Positions 49,177 to 60,042 of a DNA stretch of 64,000 nt are shown piece by piece (positions within the stretch are counted from its first letter, which is position 1; the number at the start of each line of letters is the position of its first letter). The notes under the pieces were generated by a model. The model did not search any database. It was not told the origin of the DNA and saw only the letters and a list, made by a program, of their open reading frames with translations. This DNA is from Chlamydoabsidia padenii (lineage: Eukaryota > Mucoromycota > Mucoromycetes > Mucorales > Cunninghamellaceae): contig JAIWND010000019.1 of assembly GCA_025330725.1 (NCBI GenBank), positions 496,001-560,000 on the forward strand. The letters run 5' to 3'. The translations under genes and the position numbers were made by a program.

Positions 49177-51631
49177 ATGGAGGCCGAATACGTTACAGAA
49201 AAGGTGGATAGCTACAAGGGATATGGTCATTACGACGAAAAATCAAGTGACAAGGATCTTGAACCTGTTGACATTCATGCAGAAGAAGAAGAAGACTCTC
49301 CCATTGAAGAAGTCCGGTCAGTGGTACCAAAGTAAGTTTTGATAAATAAAAAGTATAATAACACGGTTACACCGTATTAAAAACCAATCTCTCTTCTCTC
49401 TCTATAGCACTGATGATCCCACTTTACCTGTGTATACTTTCCGTATGTGGTTTTTGGGTATTATATTCACTGGTCTACTCGGTTTTGTCAATCAATTTTT
49501 CTGGTATCGTCAAAATGCTATGACCATCTCTACTCTGGTGGTCCAATTGTTATCTTTCCCTCTCGGCAAACTTATGGAAAAACTCATTCCTTCCTCACGC
49601 TTCTTTAATCCCGGTCCATTCAACATGAAGGAACATGTGCTCATTACAACCATGGCTAGTTGTGCATCTCAAACTGCATATGCTATTGATATTCTCACTA
49701 TTCAAAAGCTCTTTTATCTTCAAGACATGGGTTGGGGTGGAGGTATTCTTTTGATTTGGACTACTCAATTCATTGGTTATGGTATGGCTGGTGTTCTTCG
49801 TCCTTATCTGGTTTACCCCGCTGCTATGGTGTGGCCTTCCAATTTGTCTCAAATTTCTCTTTTCCGATCTCTCCACATTATTGACAAGTAAGTAGTAGAA
49901 AAATCGGTGGGGGGGGAATAGAATAACAAAAAGTGGACATGTTTACTTATCATCATCTTTAATAGAAACTGGACAGGACCTACTCGATTCCAATGGTTTT
50001 TATACATGTTCGGTGGTATGTTTGTCTACTACTGGCTTCCCGGTTACTTCTTCACCGTATTGACCTTCTTCTCATGGGCCTGCTGGATCAGTCCTAACAA
50101 TATTGTCCTTAATCAACTTACTGGTGGTGCAAGTGGTCTTGGTATGCTGGCCGTCTCCTTTGATTGGGAAACCATTGTGTCTTACCTTCAATCACCTTTG
50201 ATTGTTCCTTGGTGGGCTATTGCTAACGTGGCTGTTGGTTTTGTCATTATTGCCTGGATCTTGACTCCTGCCATGTACTATTCCAACGTCTGGGATGCCA
50301 AGCTTTTCCCCATTCTTACCCAACAACTCTTCACTTCTGATGGATCACCTTGGAACAACAGTATGGTGCTTACCCCTGAAAAATTCTTGGATGAAGCTGC
50401 TTATGCTGCTTATGGTCCTATGCGTATGTCCACCTTCTTTGCTATCACCTACGGTATTGGTTTTGCTGGTGTCACCTCGGTCTTGACTCACACCTTCCTC
50501 TTCCATGGCTCTGAAATCATGCGTCAATTCCGTGCTTCTCGTGAAGACAATGAAGATATCCATCACAAGTTGATGCGTGCCTATCCCGAAGTTCCCGGCT
50601 GGTGGTACTATATCATCTTTATCATCTCCTTCAGTGTGTCCTTTGCTGTGATCTACTGTTTCCATATTGAATTGCCCTGGTGGGGTATGTTCTTTGCCAT
50701 TGCTATTTCCGCCATCTTTGTCCTTCCTATCGGTATCATTCAGGCCATCACTAATCAACAACCTGGTTTGAACGTGATTACCGAATTCCTCATCGGTTTT
50801 GCTCTTCCTGGACGTCCCATTGCTAACGTGACCTTCAAGACATATGGTTATATCACCATGACCAATGCTCTCACTTTCTCTGCCGATTTGAAGCTTGGTC
50901 ATTATACCAAGATTCCTCCTCGAGCCATGTTCCATGTTCAAATCCTCGGTACTGCTATTGCTGGTGTCATCAATTTGGGTGTGGCACGGTGGTTGATGGA
51001 ATCCATTCCTCATATCTGTACTCCTGCTGGTTATCCATTCACTTGCCCTAGTGCTCGTACTTTCTACTCTGCTTCCATCATTTGGGGTGTCATCGGTCCT
51101 CGTCGTATGTTCTCGGGTGACTCACCTTATACACCTACACTTTACTTCTTTTTGATTGGGTTCCTCTTGCCCATTCCATTCTACCTTTTGGCCAAGCGCT
51201 ACCCTAACTCTTGGGTCAGGTATGTGCATATTCCTTTGATCTTCAATGCTACCGGTATGATGCCTCCTGCTGTGCCCCTCAACTTCTCCATGTGGTGTGC
51301 TGTCGGTTTTATCTTCATGTTCTGGCTTCGACGATACAGACACGAATGGTGGATCAAGTATAATTATATTACATCTGCCGCCTTTGATTCAGGTAAAGAA
51401 AAAAAAAAGTAGCATGAATCGGGATTTGAAATTGTCGACTAACTTTTTTTTTTTTTTTTTTTTTTTCGCCCTTCTCTCTTCTTTATAGGTTGTGCCATTT
51501 GTACGTTGATTATTTTCGGTGTTCTCACTGGATCTGGATACTCCCCTGTTTGGTTTGGTAATGGTGGTCAAGACATTAATGGAACCCCCGACAACTGTCC
51601 TTATGCGGGTACAAACTTCTACGGTCAATAA
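49177..51631 (+). CDS. OPT-family oligopeptide transporter
   Basis: Exons 49177-49331, 49408-49887, 49966-51392 and 51489-51631 encode 734 residues. An acidic cytosolic N-terminus (YGHYDEKSSDKDLEPVDI, then SVVPNTDDPTLPVYTFR) leads into about 14 hydrophobic segments. The family's signature regions are present: FNPGPFNMKEHVLI, NQQPGLNVITEFLIGFALPGRPIANVTFKTYGYI, and the late FYSASIIWGVIGPRRMFSG. Fungal OPTs are plasma-membrane H+ symporters for tetra/pentapeptides, some for glutathione or metal chelates; the substrate here is unknown. The codons look smoother (many GGT, GCT, GTC) than in neighbouring genes, suggesting high expression. AATAAAATT lies near 51729. Confidence 0.95.
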
Positions 51632-52118
51632 ACTAGTTATTCGATCTCCTTTATACTCCCATAGTTTTTAGGTTATCTCTTTATAAAATTCTCCATACTT
51701 TTAATTCATAGTCTTTAGTTACTTTCAATAAAATTGATTTGGTTTCATATAATAATAATAATAATAGATTGATGAAAATCCTTCACCTGGTCAATTTTCA
51801 ATCGCCGCTAAGGTGTAGGAAATTTGACAGGTGCCAGATTCTCTTCAAACGGGGCACTTGAGTAAAGTGATACACTGGATGTGATAATACCTTCAAGCAC
51901 ATTTTTATTATAGACAAATAAACATCAATGCGTAGCAAGACAAGATTTTTTATTTTTTTATTGAATGTAAAAGAGGGACGGGGTGAATGTGGATAAACTA
52001 AAAGGCAACTATGTGAGGAGGGTGGTGCTATGCTACATTATACACTGTCATCACTAGTTAAGATAAAAAAAAAAGCATTAGTAGTTGTGTACCTATTCCT
52101 TGATCCTCTTTTCTATGC
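51632..52118. other. convergent 3' intergenic region
   Basis: (AAT)n near 51751-51766. TTTTTATTGAATG near 51954 reads CAATAAA on the minus strand, as 3' end signal of the E2 gene to the right. No other features seen. Confidence 0.55.
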
Positions 52119-53027
52119 TTACTAAATAATAAAAGAGAGTTAGTTAGTACCATTCATGATCTGCCCCCGCCATCCTATCAACTTACCTGGAAAGCCCAAG
52201 CGGTCTTTTTAGGTGATGCATGAGCGCTTTTCACATAAAGTTCGTTATCCGGTGGTAGTTCTTTCTTTGTGGCACTGGATAACATGGATTGAATCGAGAG
52301 ACAGACTTGAGAGACCGTCTGGACAGGTGACCAGTCCTTGTACAAGATGTTCAAGCAAATATGACCATTAGAGTAGACCTAATCAAGAATCGTCAGTCCA
52401 TCCCCATACCCCATTGTTCCCCGCCCCCTTGCACCCAGTTTGACATTACACTATAAATAAAGACAAACGTATTAGTTTAATAATAGTAATAAGGTAAAGA
52501 GGTGACTTACTGAGGATGAATCGGAATATGTGGACGAATGAAGAGGACTTCAGGTGATTCCAAGGGATATGATGGTGTGAATCGAAACTATTAAAGATTA
52601 ATAAATAAATAAAAAAAGTGAGTAGCCCATAACAGTATGTATTTTTTTCAAACAATGAGTATCCTTACCTCTAGTTGGAATTCTTCATTCTACATAAAAA
52701 CGAGTCAACAACTCTTGTTTTTTTTTTCCACTTTCATATTGACTTACTTCGTAGATGGTTCCCGGTGCACCTGTTAACTGTAATCGCCATCTATAAAAAA
52801 GGTGAGTAGAATGATTAGCAGATGTAGACTAGTTCACCTTTTAAAGTCATCGGCTTCTTCTATCTTGACGCCTTCTATTGGATTAGTGTTGAGATCTATT
52901 TTTTTTTTTTTTATTTTAAAAAAAAAACAATTATAGCTCGTTAGTATTTTGTGAAAGGACAGACCCTGCAGATATAATTACCCCGAAGTTCTTTAGTGAG
53001 TCGTTTAGTAAATAATGCTTTGGCCAT
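52119..53027 (-). CDS. UBE2W: ubiquitin-conjugating enzyme E2 W (UBE2W/UBC16) homologue
   Basis: A multi-exon gene starting MAKALFTKRLTKEL at 53027. Further exons read IEGVKIEEADDFKRWRLQLTGAPGTIYE, NEEFQLEFRFTPSYPLESPEVLFIRPHIPIHPH and VYSNGHICLNILYKDWSPVQTVSQVCLSIQSMLSS, then RPPDN-like LPPDNELYVKSAHASPKKTAW. The Cys in HICLNIL is the catalytic residue. HPHVYSNGHIC plus the PPDN and NPKKT-like tail identify the UBE2W group, which ubiquitinates protein N-termini rather than lysines. The last exon, as I read it, begins directly with the stop codon (TTTATTATTTAG|TAA, 52119-52121), so the C-terminus is shorter than in the human protein; other acceptors are possible. Confidence 0.9.
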
Positions 53028-53125
53028 GATGTCTATTAAAAAAGGTCGGATCAAAAAAGGAAACAAAGAAAAAAGAGAAAGAAACAAGTTGAGGTTTTTC
53101 TCTCGCATGAGAAATAGTGAAAATA

Positions 53126-53141
53126 ATTTAAAATGCCGACA
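53126..53141 (-). promoter_or_regulatory. ATTTAAAATGCCGAC promoter element
   Basis: A variant of the element lies about 100 bp upstream of the UBE2W-like gene start. Confidence 0.3.
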
Positions 53142-53223
53142 CGGATGTTTTTTTGGGGGGGATAATGAGCCAAGCAAATGGTACAATGGTGGACAGTGTT
53201 TTATTGAAAATGGATCATTCTAT

Positions 53224-55118
53224 CTAGTATACCACCGACTTGCTCTTTTTCTTCTTCTTCTTTTTCATCGACAACAGACTATAAAACCGTTTATGATGAG
53301 GTGAAGCTGGGCAGATTAAGTCGAGTTCTTGAACGGAGATTTCGAATTTCTGAGAAGGAGCCAGGGCCAAGAGGGTGCCTGAGGGTGAGACACGTGGCTC
53401 AGAGTAGGTGAATGAAGATGACAGTTTTTGAAGTAGGGGTTTTTTTCTCATGCCGTGGAAAAAGGCGGATGAAAAAAAGGCGGATTTACATTTGCCTGCA
53501 GTATGTAACATCAAAGCTTCGCATGCTGTCACCATGGTGCGTTTCTTTTTCACTGGATGATCTGTCTTGGGAGGTAAAGGTGGTAGTGGTGATGAGGGAG
53601 AATAAGAGGACCATAGGGATGAGGAGGATGAGGAGGAAAGTAGAGGGGGGGAGAGTGGTGGATTGTTGTCTTGTGGTTGGGAGGAGGGAAGACTGCCGGG
53701 TGGAGGATCAGCGGAAATGGGATGGGCAAGTGTGATGGGGATTTCTATAATGGCATCGGTACTATAAAAAAAAAACCAGATCACACTCAATGTCTTATGT
53801 TATAATAGTATATTTATTCCTACCTTGTCAATGAAGAAATTGAGACTCGAAGTGCAAAAGAGACATCAATCAACTTTTGATGTTTAATGGTGAATTCATG
53901 CATCTATTGAAAATTCAAATCCCGATGCATCAATTTTCAAATCCCCCCTCCCCCTTTTTTTTTTCTTATGACTATATATTACCGGTATTTCCAATGGAAT
54001 CAAAACATGATCATCCTCATTCGGATCCAAAGGTTTCCACCATCCTAGAGCTAGTAAACTAGTACATGCCACTAACTCACACGTCGATGTCACAGGCATG
54101 AGATCGAAACTCTTGTGTAACCCGGTTTGAGAATAAGTATTCTGCCGCTTGATCAACTCTAGTTTGACATCCCGCATCCTGTGCACGGATTTATTCTCCA
54201 TCATCATGCTCACATAAAGAGAAGATCCCGAAGTCCAAATGGATCGTGATAGACTCATCACTAGATCCACATAGGATGGTGTGGGTGCCCCTACTCGTTC
54301 CCAGATCCGTCGTCGTTCTCGAACAGGATGATACAGAAAAGGTGGATCCGTCGGTTTCAAACTACGTACGTTCTGATGCACTTGTAAGGATCGTTCGGTA
54401 TTCCAAATTTCCATCTTGTCCCTCTTTTGTACCCGGGCATGACTAGGAAGAAGCAAATTGGTTAAAACTCTTTTTTCTTTTTGATCTTGGCGTATCTTAC
54501 CATTGTAAAGTATATTGCACACTGCCTTTTTTATCCTTATAAGTACTTCCCAAGTCAAGTGGTAGCTGGAATTGAAATGGTACCACTGTATCTTCCTCTG
54601 GTGAGGATGGACCTAATGGATCCTGAGGATGTTGTAAAGATAGGATGAGGAGATGGAGGAAATGGTGAGCATGAGTGGAGATGGAATAATGTGCAGGATC
54701 AAAAACAACTGAATAAGGGAAGAAGAAGAAGAAGGGAAAAAAAACACTTGGTGAGTGTCTGACTATATAGTCTATCACCCTTTTTCTTACTTTCAATGCC
54801 ATGAAGAATTAATTCGAGTTGCATGATTTGAATATCCGGTAGCGGAGTTATAATAATGGTACCTTCCATAACTCCGCCGCTTAACGCATAGGGCGATTTA
54901 AGATAGATCATCATCTGCTTTGTCTTAATCACAGGTTCATTCTCATGATTAGGTGTAGGATGAATGAAAGGATAATGGCATGAATCGGTAGCTTCGTTCT
55001 TGAACGTGAATTTTCTCCATAGATTTAATATCCCCGTCAATTCCATATCGTCTTCGTTGATCATGCTTTTCTTCATGTGGCTATTAGTGATTGGTCTTTT
55101 CTCTATATTATTGTTCAT
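53224..55118 (-). CDS. alpha-arrestin-like protein
   Basis: A multi-exon gene starting MNNNIEKRPITNSHMKKS. An arrestin-N-type sandwich is recognisable: IYLKSPYALSGGVMEGTIII, MQLELILHGIE, VVFDPAHYSISTHAHHF and VVPFQFQLPLDLGSTYKDKKGSVQYTLQW. An arrestin-C-like half follows (ERSLQVHQNVRSLKPTDPP, SGSSLYVSMMMENKS). A Pro/Ser-rich stretch with PPLPP and a Lys-rich C-terminal end complete it. Such proteins usually adapt Rsp5-type HECT ligases to membrane cargo through PPxY motifs; I see no clear PPxY, so the ligase link is uncertain. It is divergently arranged with the RING ligase gene across 55,119-55,557. Confidence 0.75.
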
Positions 55119-55367
55119 TGACCTGAATGAAACAATTCACACTGTGGATAGATAAAGAAAAGAAAAGAAAAAAAAAGAAAGAAAGAAGTGACTTTAAGAA
55201 GGAAAGAAAACATTCCAGTGGATGGTCAAACAAAAAGAGTCCGGAGGAATGCGGCCCAGTTTATGATGACAGGTACTCACACATCCTGTTACGGTTTGGC
55301 GTTTATGCTGTCGGGATTGTATTTATCCTAAGGGTAAAAAGAAAAAAAAAATCTCTGGGGTCACGGA

Positions 55368-55383
55368 AGCGGGATTTTAAATG
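55368..55383 (+). promoter_or_regulatory. AGCGGGATTTTAAATG promoter element between divergent genes
   Basis: The element lies 175 bp before the RING ligase ATG and 250 bp from the arrestin start, in the shared divergent promoter. Confidence 0.5.
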
Positions 55384-55557
55384 ATTTTTTTCTACTTTTT
55401 CCAGTTGGTTCTTTTCTTTTTTATTTTTTTCTTTCTTGTTGACAATACCCTTTTCTTTTATCTACACTGTATTTATACTCATTGTTGATTCTATTAAATA
55501 TATTTACTCCAACATTATATACACAAAGACTATCTATTTGACTGTTTATCTTCTTTT

Positions 55558-57277
55558 ATGTCTGATTCCAACTCTCAAACTGAACCAACCTCTACTGGGT
55601 CCTCTCCACACTATTGGTGTCATCATTGTGGAAGAGAAGTATCTATCTATATGGCCCCCGATCCTACTTGTCAAGTTTGTAACGAACAATTTATTGAAGA
55701 GGTAATAACAATATATATAAAATATATAAAAAAAAAGATCGAGTGAGGGTATTAACTTGAATATAACCAATAGATTGATGATGCTGGTGACGACCCAAGA
55801 GCCTTTTTAGCTGGAGGAACAGATAATAATAACACCAACAATAACAATGATACATCCGGTGATGAAGATGTCTTTCAATTCTTCGGTGGTGGTGCTGGAG
55901 CTACAGGCAGACGGTTTCAATTCACGACGGATGGTTTAAACCAACAACAAGAAGGCGAAGGTGGCGGCGGTACGACAATGAATGCGATGCTTCAAGGTCT
56001 CTTATCAAATATATTATCTGGTGTTAACGGTACTGGAAACAATACTGATGATAATGGAAATGAAGGAAACAATGAAGGAGATACTGGGAATAACAACACT
56101 GGGCAACAACAACAAAGAAGAAGAACACCCATGATCTTTTACAGTGGAGGAATGATGGATGGAAACATGCAGTTCCGACCGATTCATTTACATACTAATA
56201 CTGGTGATGGACAACAAACAGAAGGTGGTACGACGAATGCTTTCTTCCAATTCGGTGGTGGCGATGGTCAAGATGGAAATGGAAACGAGAATGAAACTGG
56301 ACGTGGTGAAGGAAGAACAGGACTGGCTAACAATCTCGAAGGGTAAGGACTAGTGAGATTATATTTGTCTTTTACTTGACTCACTTTGAAATATTTATAT
56401 TTAATAGTATATTTCAACTGATTTCGGCCATGACGGGTGCACCAGTGGATGCAGCAGGTCTGGCAGGTAATCCTAATGACTATGTCTTCTCTCAAGGTGC
56501 ACTGGATAACATTATAACTCAATTGATGGAACAAACTGGAGGGTAAGGTTGATTATCCTTCTTCTCATTACTTACTAAATCATTCTCTATTCTTTATTAT
56601 AGTCGTACCGCACCACCTCCTGCACCTGAAGATGTTATTGATGGTTTACCAAAGAGAGTACTCTCAGAACAAGAATTTAGTAAGTATATAAAACTGTAAA
56701 GTCTTGATTTTTTAACCTTTTACTAATTGTTATATAGATAATCAAGTGGACTGTGCTGTATGTAAAGACGAATTCAGTCAATCTGAAATGGTGATCGAAC
56801 TTCCTTGTCAACATTTATTCCATGATGATTGTATAAAACCATGGTTGAAAATGAATGGAACATGTCCTGTATGGTAAGTTAATAATAGTAATGATTGTTT
56901 TTTATATAATCATTGTTTCAACTTGCCTCTTTTTTTATAGTCGACACTCTGTTCTACCAGAGTCCACTGAAGGAAATGGAAATCATGGTGACGACACTAC
57001 TTCATCATCACAAGGTCAAGATAATACAACATCACAATCTCATAACACCAACAGTAATCAATCAAACAATGAAACATCTAACAACGATTCCACTGGTGAT
57101 TCCAACTCAACATCTTCATCACAAAACACCAATAATATAGCCTCCACTGCCTATGCATGGTTTAACCGATCATTCACACCTTCTAATAACAACTCTTCTC
57201 AATCGAACAATCAACAAACCAGATCTCAACAACAAGACAATGATGTGACTGCAGAAATGGATCTTGACTTGGACTAG
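55558..57277 (+). CDS. RING-H2 E3 ubiquitin ligase, RNF126/RNF115-like
   Basis: Six exons (55558-55701, 55774-56342, 56408-56542, 56603-56679, 56738-56873, 56941-57277) give 465 residues. The N-terminal zinc ribbon (YWCHHCGREV, then CQVCNEQFIEE) and the C-terminal RING-H2 domain ([34 protein letters not shown]) bracket an Asn/Gly/Gln-rich middle. VIDGLPKRVLSEQEF just before the RING is typical of the RNF126/RNF115/BCA2 and plant RHC groups, which act in cytosolic quality control and trafficking. The C-terminal 120 residues are Ser/Asn/Gln-rich. It is transcribed away from the arrestin. Confidence 0.92.
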
Positions 57278-57344
57278 GTTACTTTGTCGATGTATAAAGT
57301 TGTAGTATATCTCTTTTATTTGCATTGTCGCTTTAGGGGGTCAT

Positions 57345-57361
57345 GGCGGGATTTAAAAATA
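57345..57361 (+). promoter_or_regulatory. GGCGGGATTTAAAAATAA promoter element
   Basis: The element lies about 100-115 bp before the INTS9 ATG, ahead of a C-rich and (CT)n leader at 57390-57431. Confidence 0.5.
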
Positions 57362-57388
57362 AACATTCTCAAAAATAAAATTTTGATT

Positions 57389-57432
<44 letters not shown>

Positions 57433-57460
57433 TCTTCCTTTTAATAACTCAATACACAAA

Positions 57461-59726
57461 ATGAAGGTACGATGTCTAGATCCAGATACCTTTCTCTTGA
57501 CCATGAAACAACATACTATATTGGTCAACTGTCCTTTGAAAACTCGACAATCACAACAAGACGAAACTGATACCGAAACCGATCTTGACGAGACAGCTGA
57601 CTATGCAACCACTCTGGATAGCGTGTTGGCACCTTACCATCCTTTAGCAAAACAAGCTGCTCTTTATTCAACTGATACCACTCGGCAAAAGCAACAACGT
57701 GGATTGACTTGGTCTCGAATGATTGCTTTGGATGGCATAGATATCTCTACCATTGATGTGATTCTCTTGACTCACCATGAACACCTGTTGGGGTTGCCTT
57801 ACTTGACTGAATACTTGGGTTATCAAGGGAAAATTGTGGCCACTGAACCAACTATTGAATTCGCAAGACAAAGAATGGAAGAACTGGTTCATTATCGATC
57901 AACTAATGGTGCGTCTTCTTCTTTTATTGGTGCAGTGACTGGCGACGACCTGACTATGGAATGGCAATCTATCTACACCTTGAAGGACATTGCGTCTTGT
58001 ATTGAAAAAATCCAACCTGTCAGATACAATGAACGAATGGTAAGATGGAAGAAAAAATAATAATAATAATAATAATAATAATACTGTAGGTGTATCTAAT
58101 CATTCTGTGTCCTAGTCGTTATTCTCCACCTTGGATGTGATGGCTTATAGCTCTGGTTATTCACTTGGAAGCTCCAACTGGTTAATAGAAACAAGCATGA
58201 AGAAGATTGTGGTGTTATCATCCTCCAGCTCAAGACCAGAACTTCACCCTGCTCTGTTGGATCATACCCTCATACATTCTGCCGACGTTATTCTCGTTAG
58301 TGGAGTCAGTCTCGACGATCATCCAACGCCTACCTTTGAACGACAAGTCAAGAAATGTCTATCACATATTGCAGGGACACTTGGTGCACGACATAATGTT
58401 ATCTTACCCATATCAATTACGGGTGGACTGGTGTACGATCTGATCTGGATGATCGATTCTCATCTACGTACACTGGGGATGGAACTGGGTCATGAATCAC
58501 ACCAAATTCCCATGTATATGATCAGTCCCATGGCCGAACAAAGTTTACAATATGCTAATATCTGTGGTGAATGGATGACGAATGAATGCCAAGAACAACT
58601 ATGGGTGCCTAATATGCCTTTACCTCATGGTGGATTGATGAAATCGGGGGCATTAACAACGTTTACAACCATGGCGTCCATTCCTCTATCCAAAACAAAG
58701 AATTTATTATCTTCTCCATGTTTGGTGTTTACGGGTGATCATCAAGTATTATCTCATGGTGCTTTGGATTGGTTTATGCAAAACTGGGGAACTGATTCAA
58801 ACAATCTGTGTCTATTCACTGGTAAAGTTTTATAGTACCAAAAAGAGAAAGTGGAATCAAACTGACTAACTGATTTGTTATATTAGACTCAAACATGTCG
58901 GATGAACAATTGCAACAATACGATAAGGTTGATATGGCAATAATGCATTTACCTTTGGATACTCGGTTGACGATGAAACAAGTGTTGGATTGGATTCGAT
59001 TGTATTGGAAAACCATCACCACAAAACATCTTATATTACCAAGAACAGCGGCAACTACATCTTTATTACATGGTGACTCGTTTGGCTTGAACAATGTGCA
59101 TACTCAACTTTATTCTTCAGGTGAAATGATAGACATCAATTTGGGCTTTGAATGGGAACACATATCAATATCAAGTCAGGTAAGTGAAGAAATTAAACTT
59201 TTTTTTTTTTTCTTTCTTTACTCAACTCCTTTTTTTATTATTATCTGATAGTTGGCAAGGGATATCAAACCAGTCCAAGTACCTTGGATGACAATGACTA
59301 ATGAAACAAAACAAATGGCACATATCTCTGGTGATCTTCAAGTGTACAACAACCAATTGATTCTACATCGTATGACTTCTCATTTAAATACAAATCTTGT
59401 ATTGTTATCTTCTTCAACACATACCCACTCACTTGACTCGATCAGTGTTTCTGACCTAAGGAACAAATTGCACAAGGTAATTAATTTACTGGGATATTTC
59501 AAGTTGTACTACTGATTCTCCTAACCCTATTTTTGTTTTTTGACAGATTGGCATGAATGATATCACCATGGAACAAAACAATCAATGCTTAATCCTCGCC
59601 TTCCGCTCATCTCCACTCTCACGTGCCATCAATCGTTTGGAACTGTATGCCGACAGGGTGGTCATCAAAGCTGCGGATGAAGAAACTCGTCTGTTGATTG
59701 GAAATGCCTTGGTGGATGGTCAATGA
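57461..59726 (+). CDS. INTS9: Integrator complex subunit 9 (INTS9), inactive beta-CASP nuclease homologue
   Basis: Exons 57461-58039, 58116-58821, 58887-59179, 59252-59476 and 59547-59726 encode 660 residues, the length of animal INTS9 (about 658). INTS9 pairs with the nuclease INTS11 in the Integrator complex, which cleaves snRNA and promoter-proximal transcripts. The metallo-beta-lactamase/beta-CASP order is visible: DVILLTHHEHLLGLPYLTEYLGYQGKI, a Ser-rich insertion, then VMAYSSGYSLGSSNWLIET and a C-terminal dimerisation region. The HxHxDH metal motif is replaced by HHEHLL, as expected for the non-catalytic partner. Its presence separates it from CPSF100 by the short acidic insertions and the GYSLGSSNWLI match. 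Confidence 0.88.
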
Positions 59727-60042
59727 TCTGTCTCCTTAATATCGGTGTCTCGTCAAGGTGGTTATTTATTCATTATAGCGTGGATGAACTACGTCTAAAA
59801 AAGGTAATCAATCATCCAACCCTGTTTTTATTTTGCCCCCGACTTTTTTTTTTTTTTTTTAATCTCTTTCTTCTCCTTGAATTCATACTAACTCGTCTTT
59901 CTTTTCTTTTTGTCTATAGTATATTTTTTTTAATACCTTGTTATTGTATTTTAAACTACTATCATTTCTCTCTATCTACCCTCCTTACTCTTATATATAC
60001 AAATCTATACATATTAACTCATATTGGGGCGACTTTATCACA

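Noticed and set aside
50345..51013. 222-codon minus-strand frame
   Set aside because: It is antisense to the OPT exon. The long frame results from the biased codon use of the highly expressed gene.
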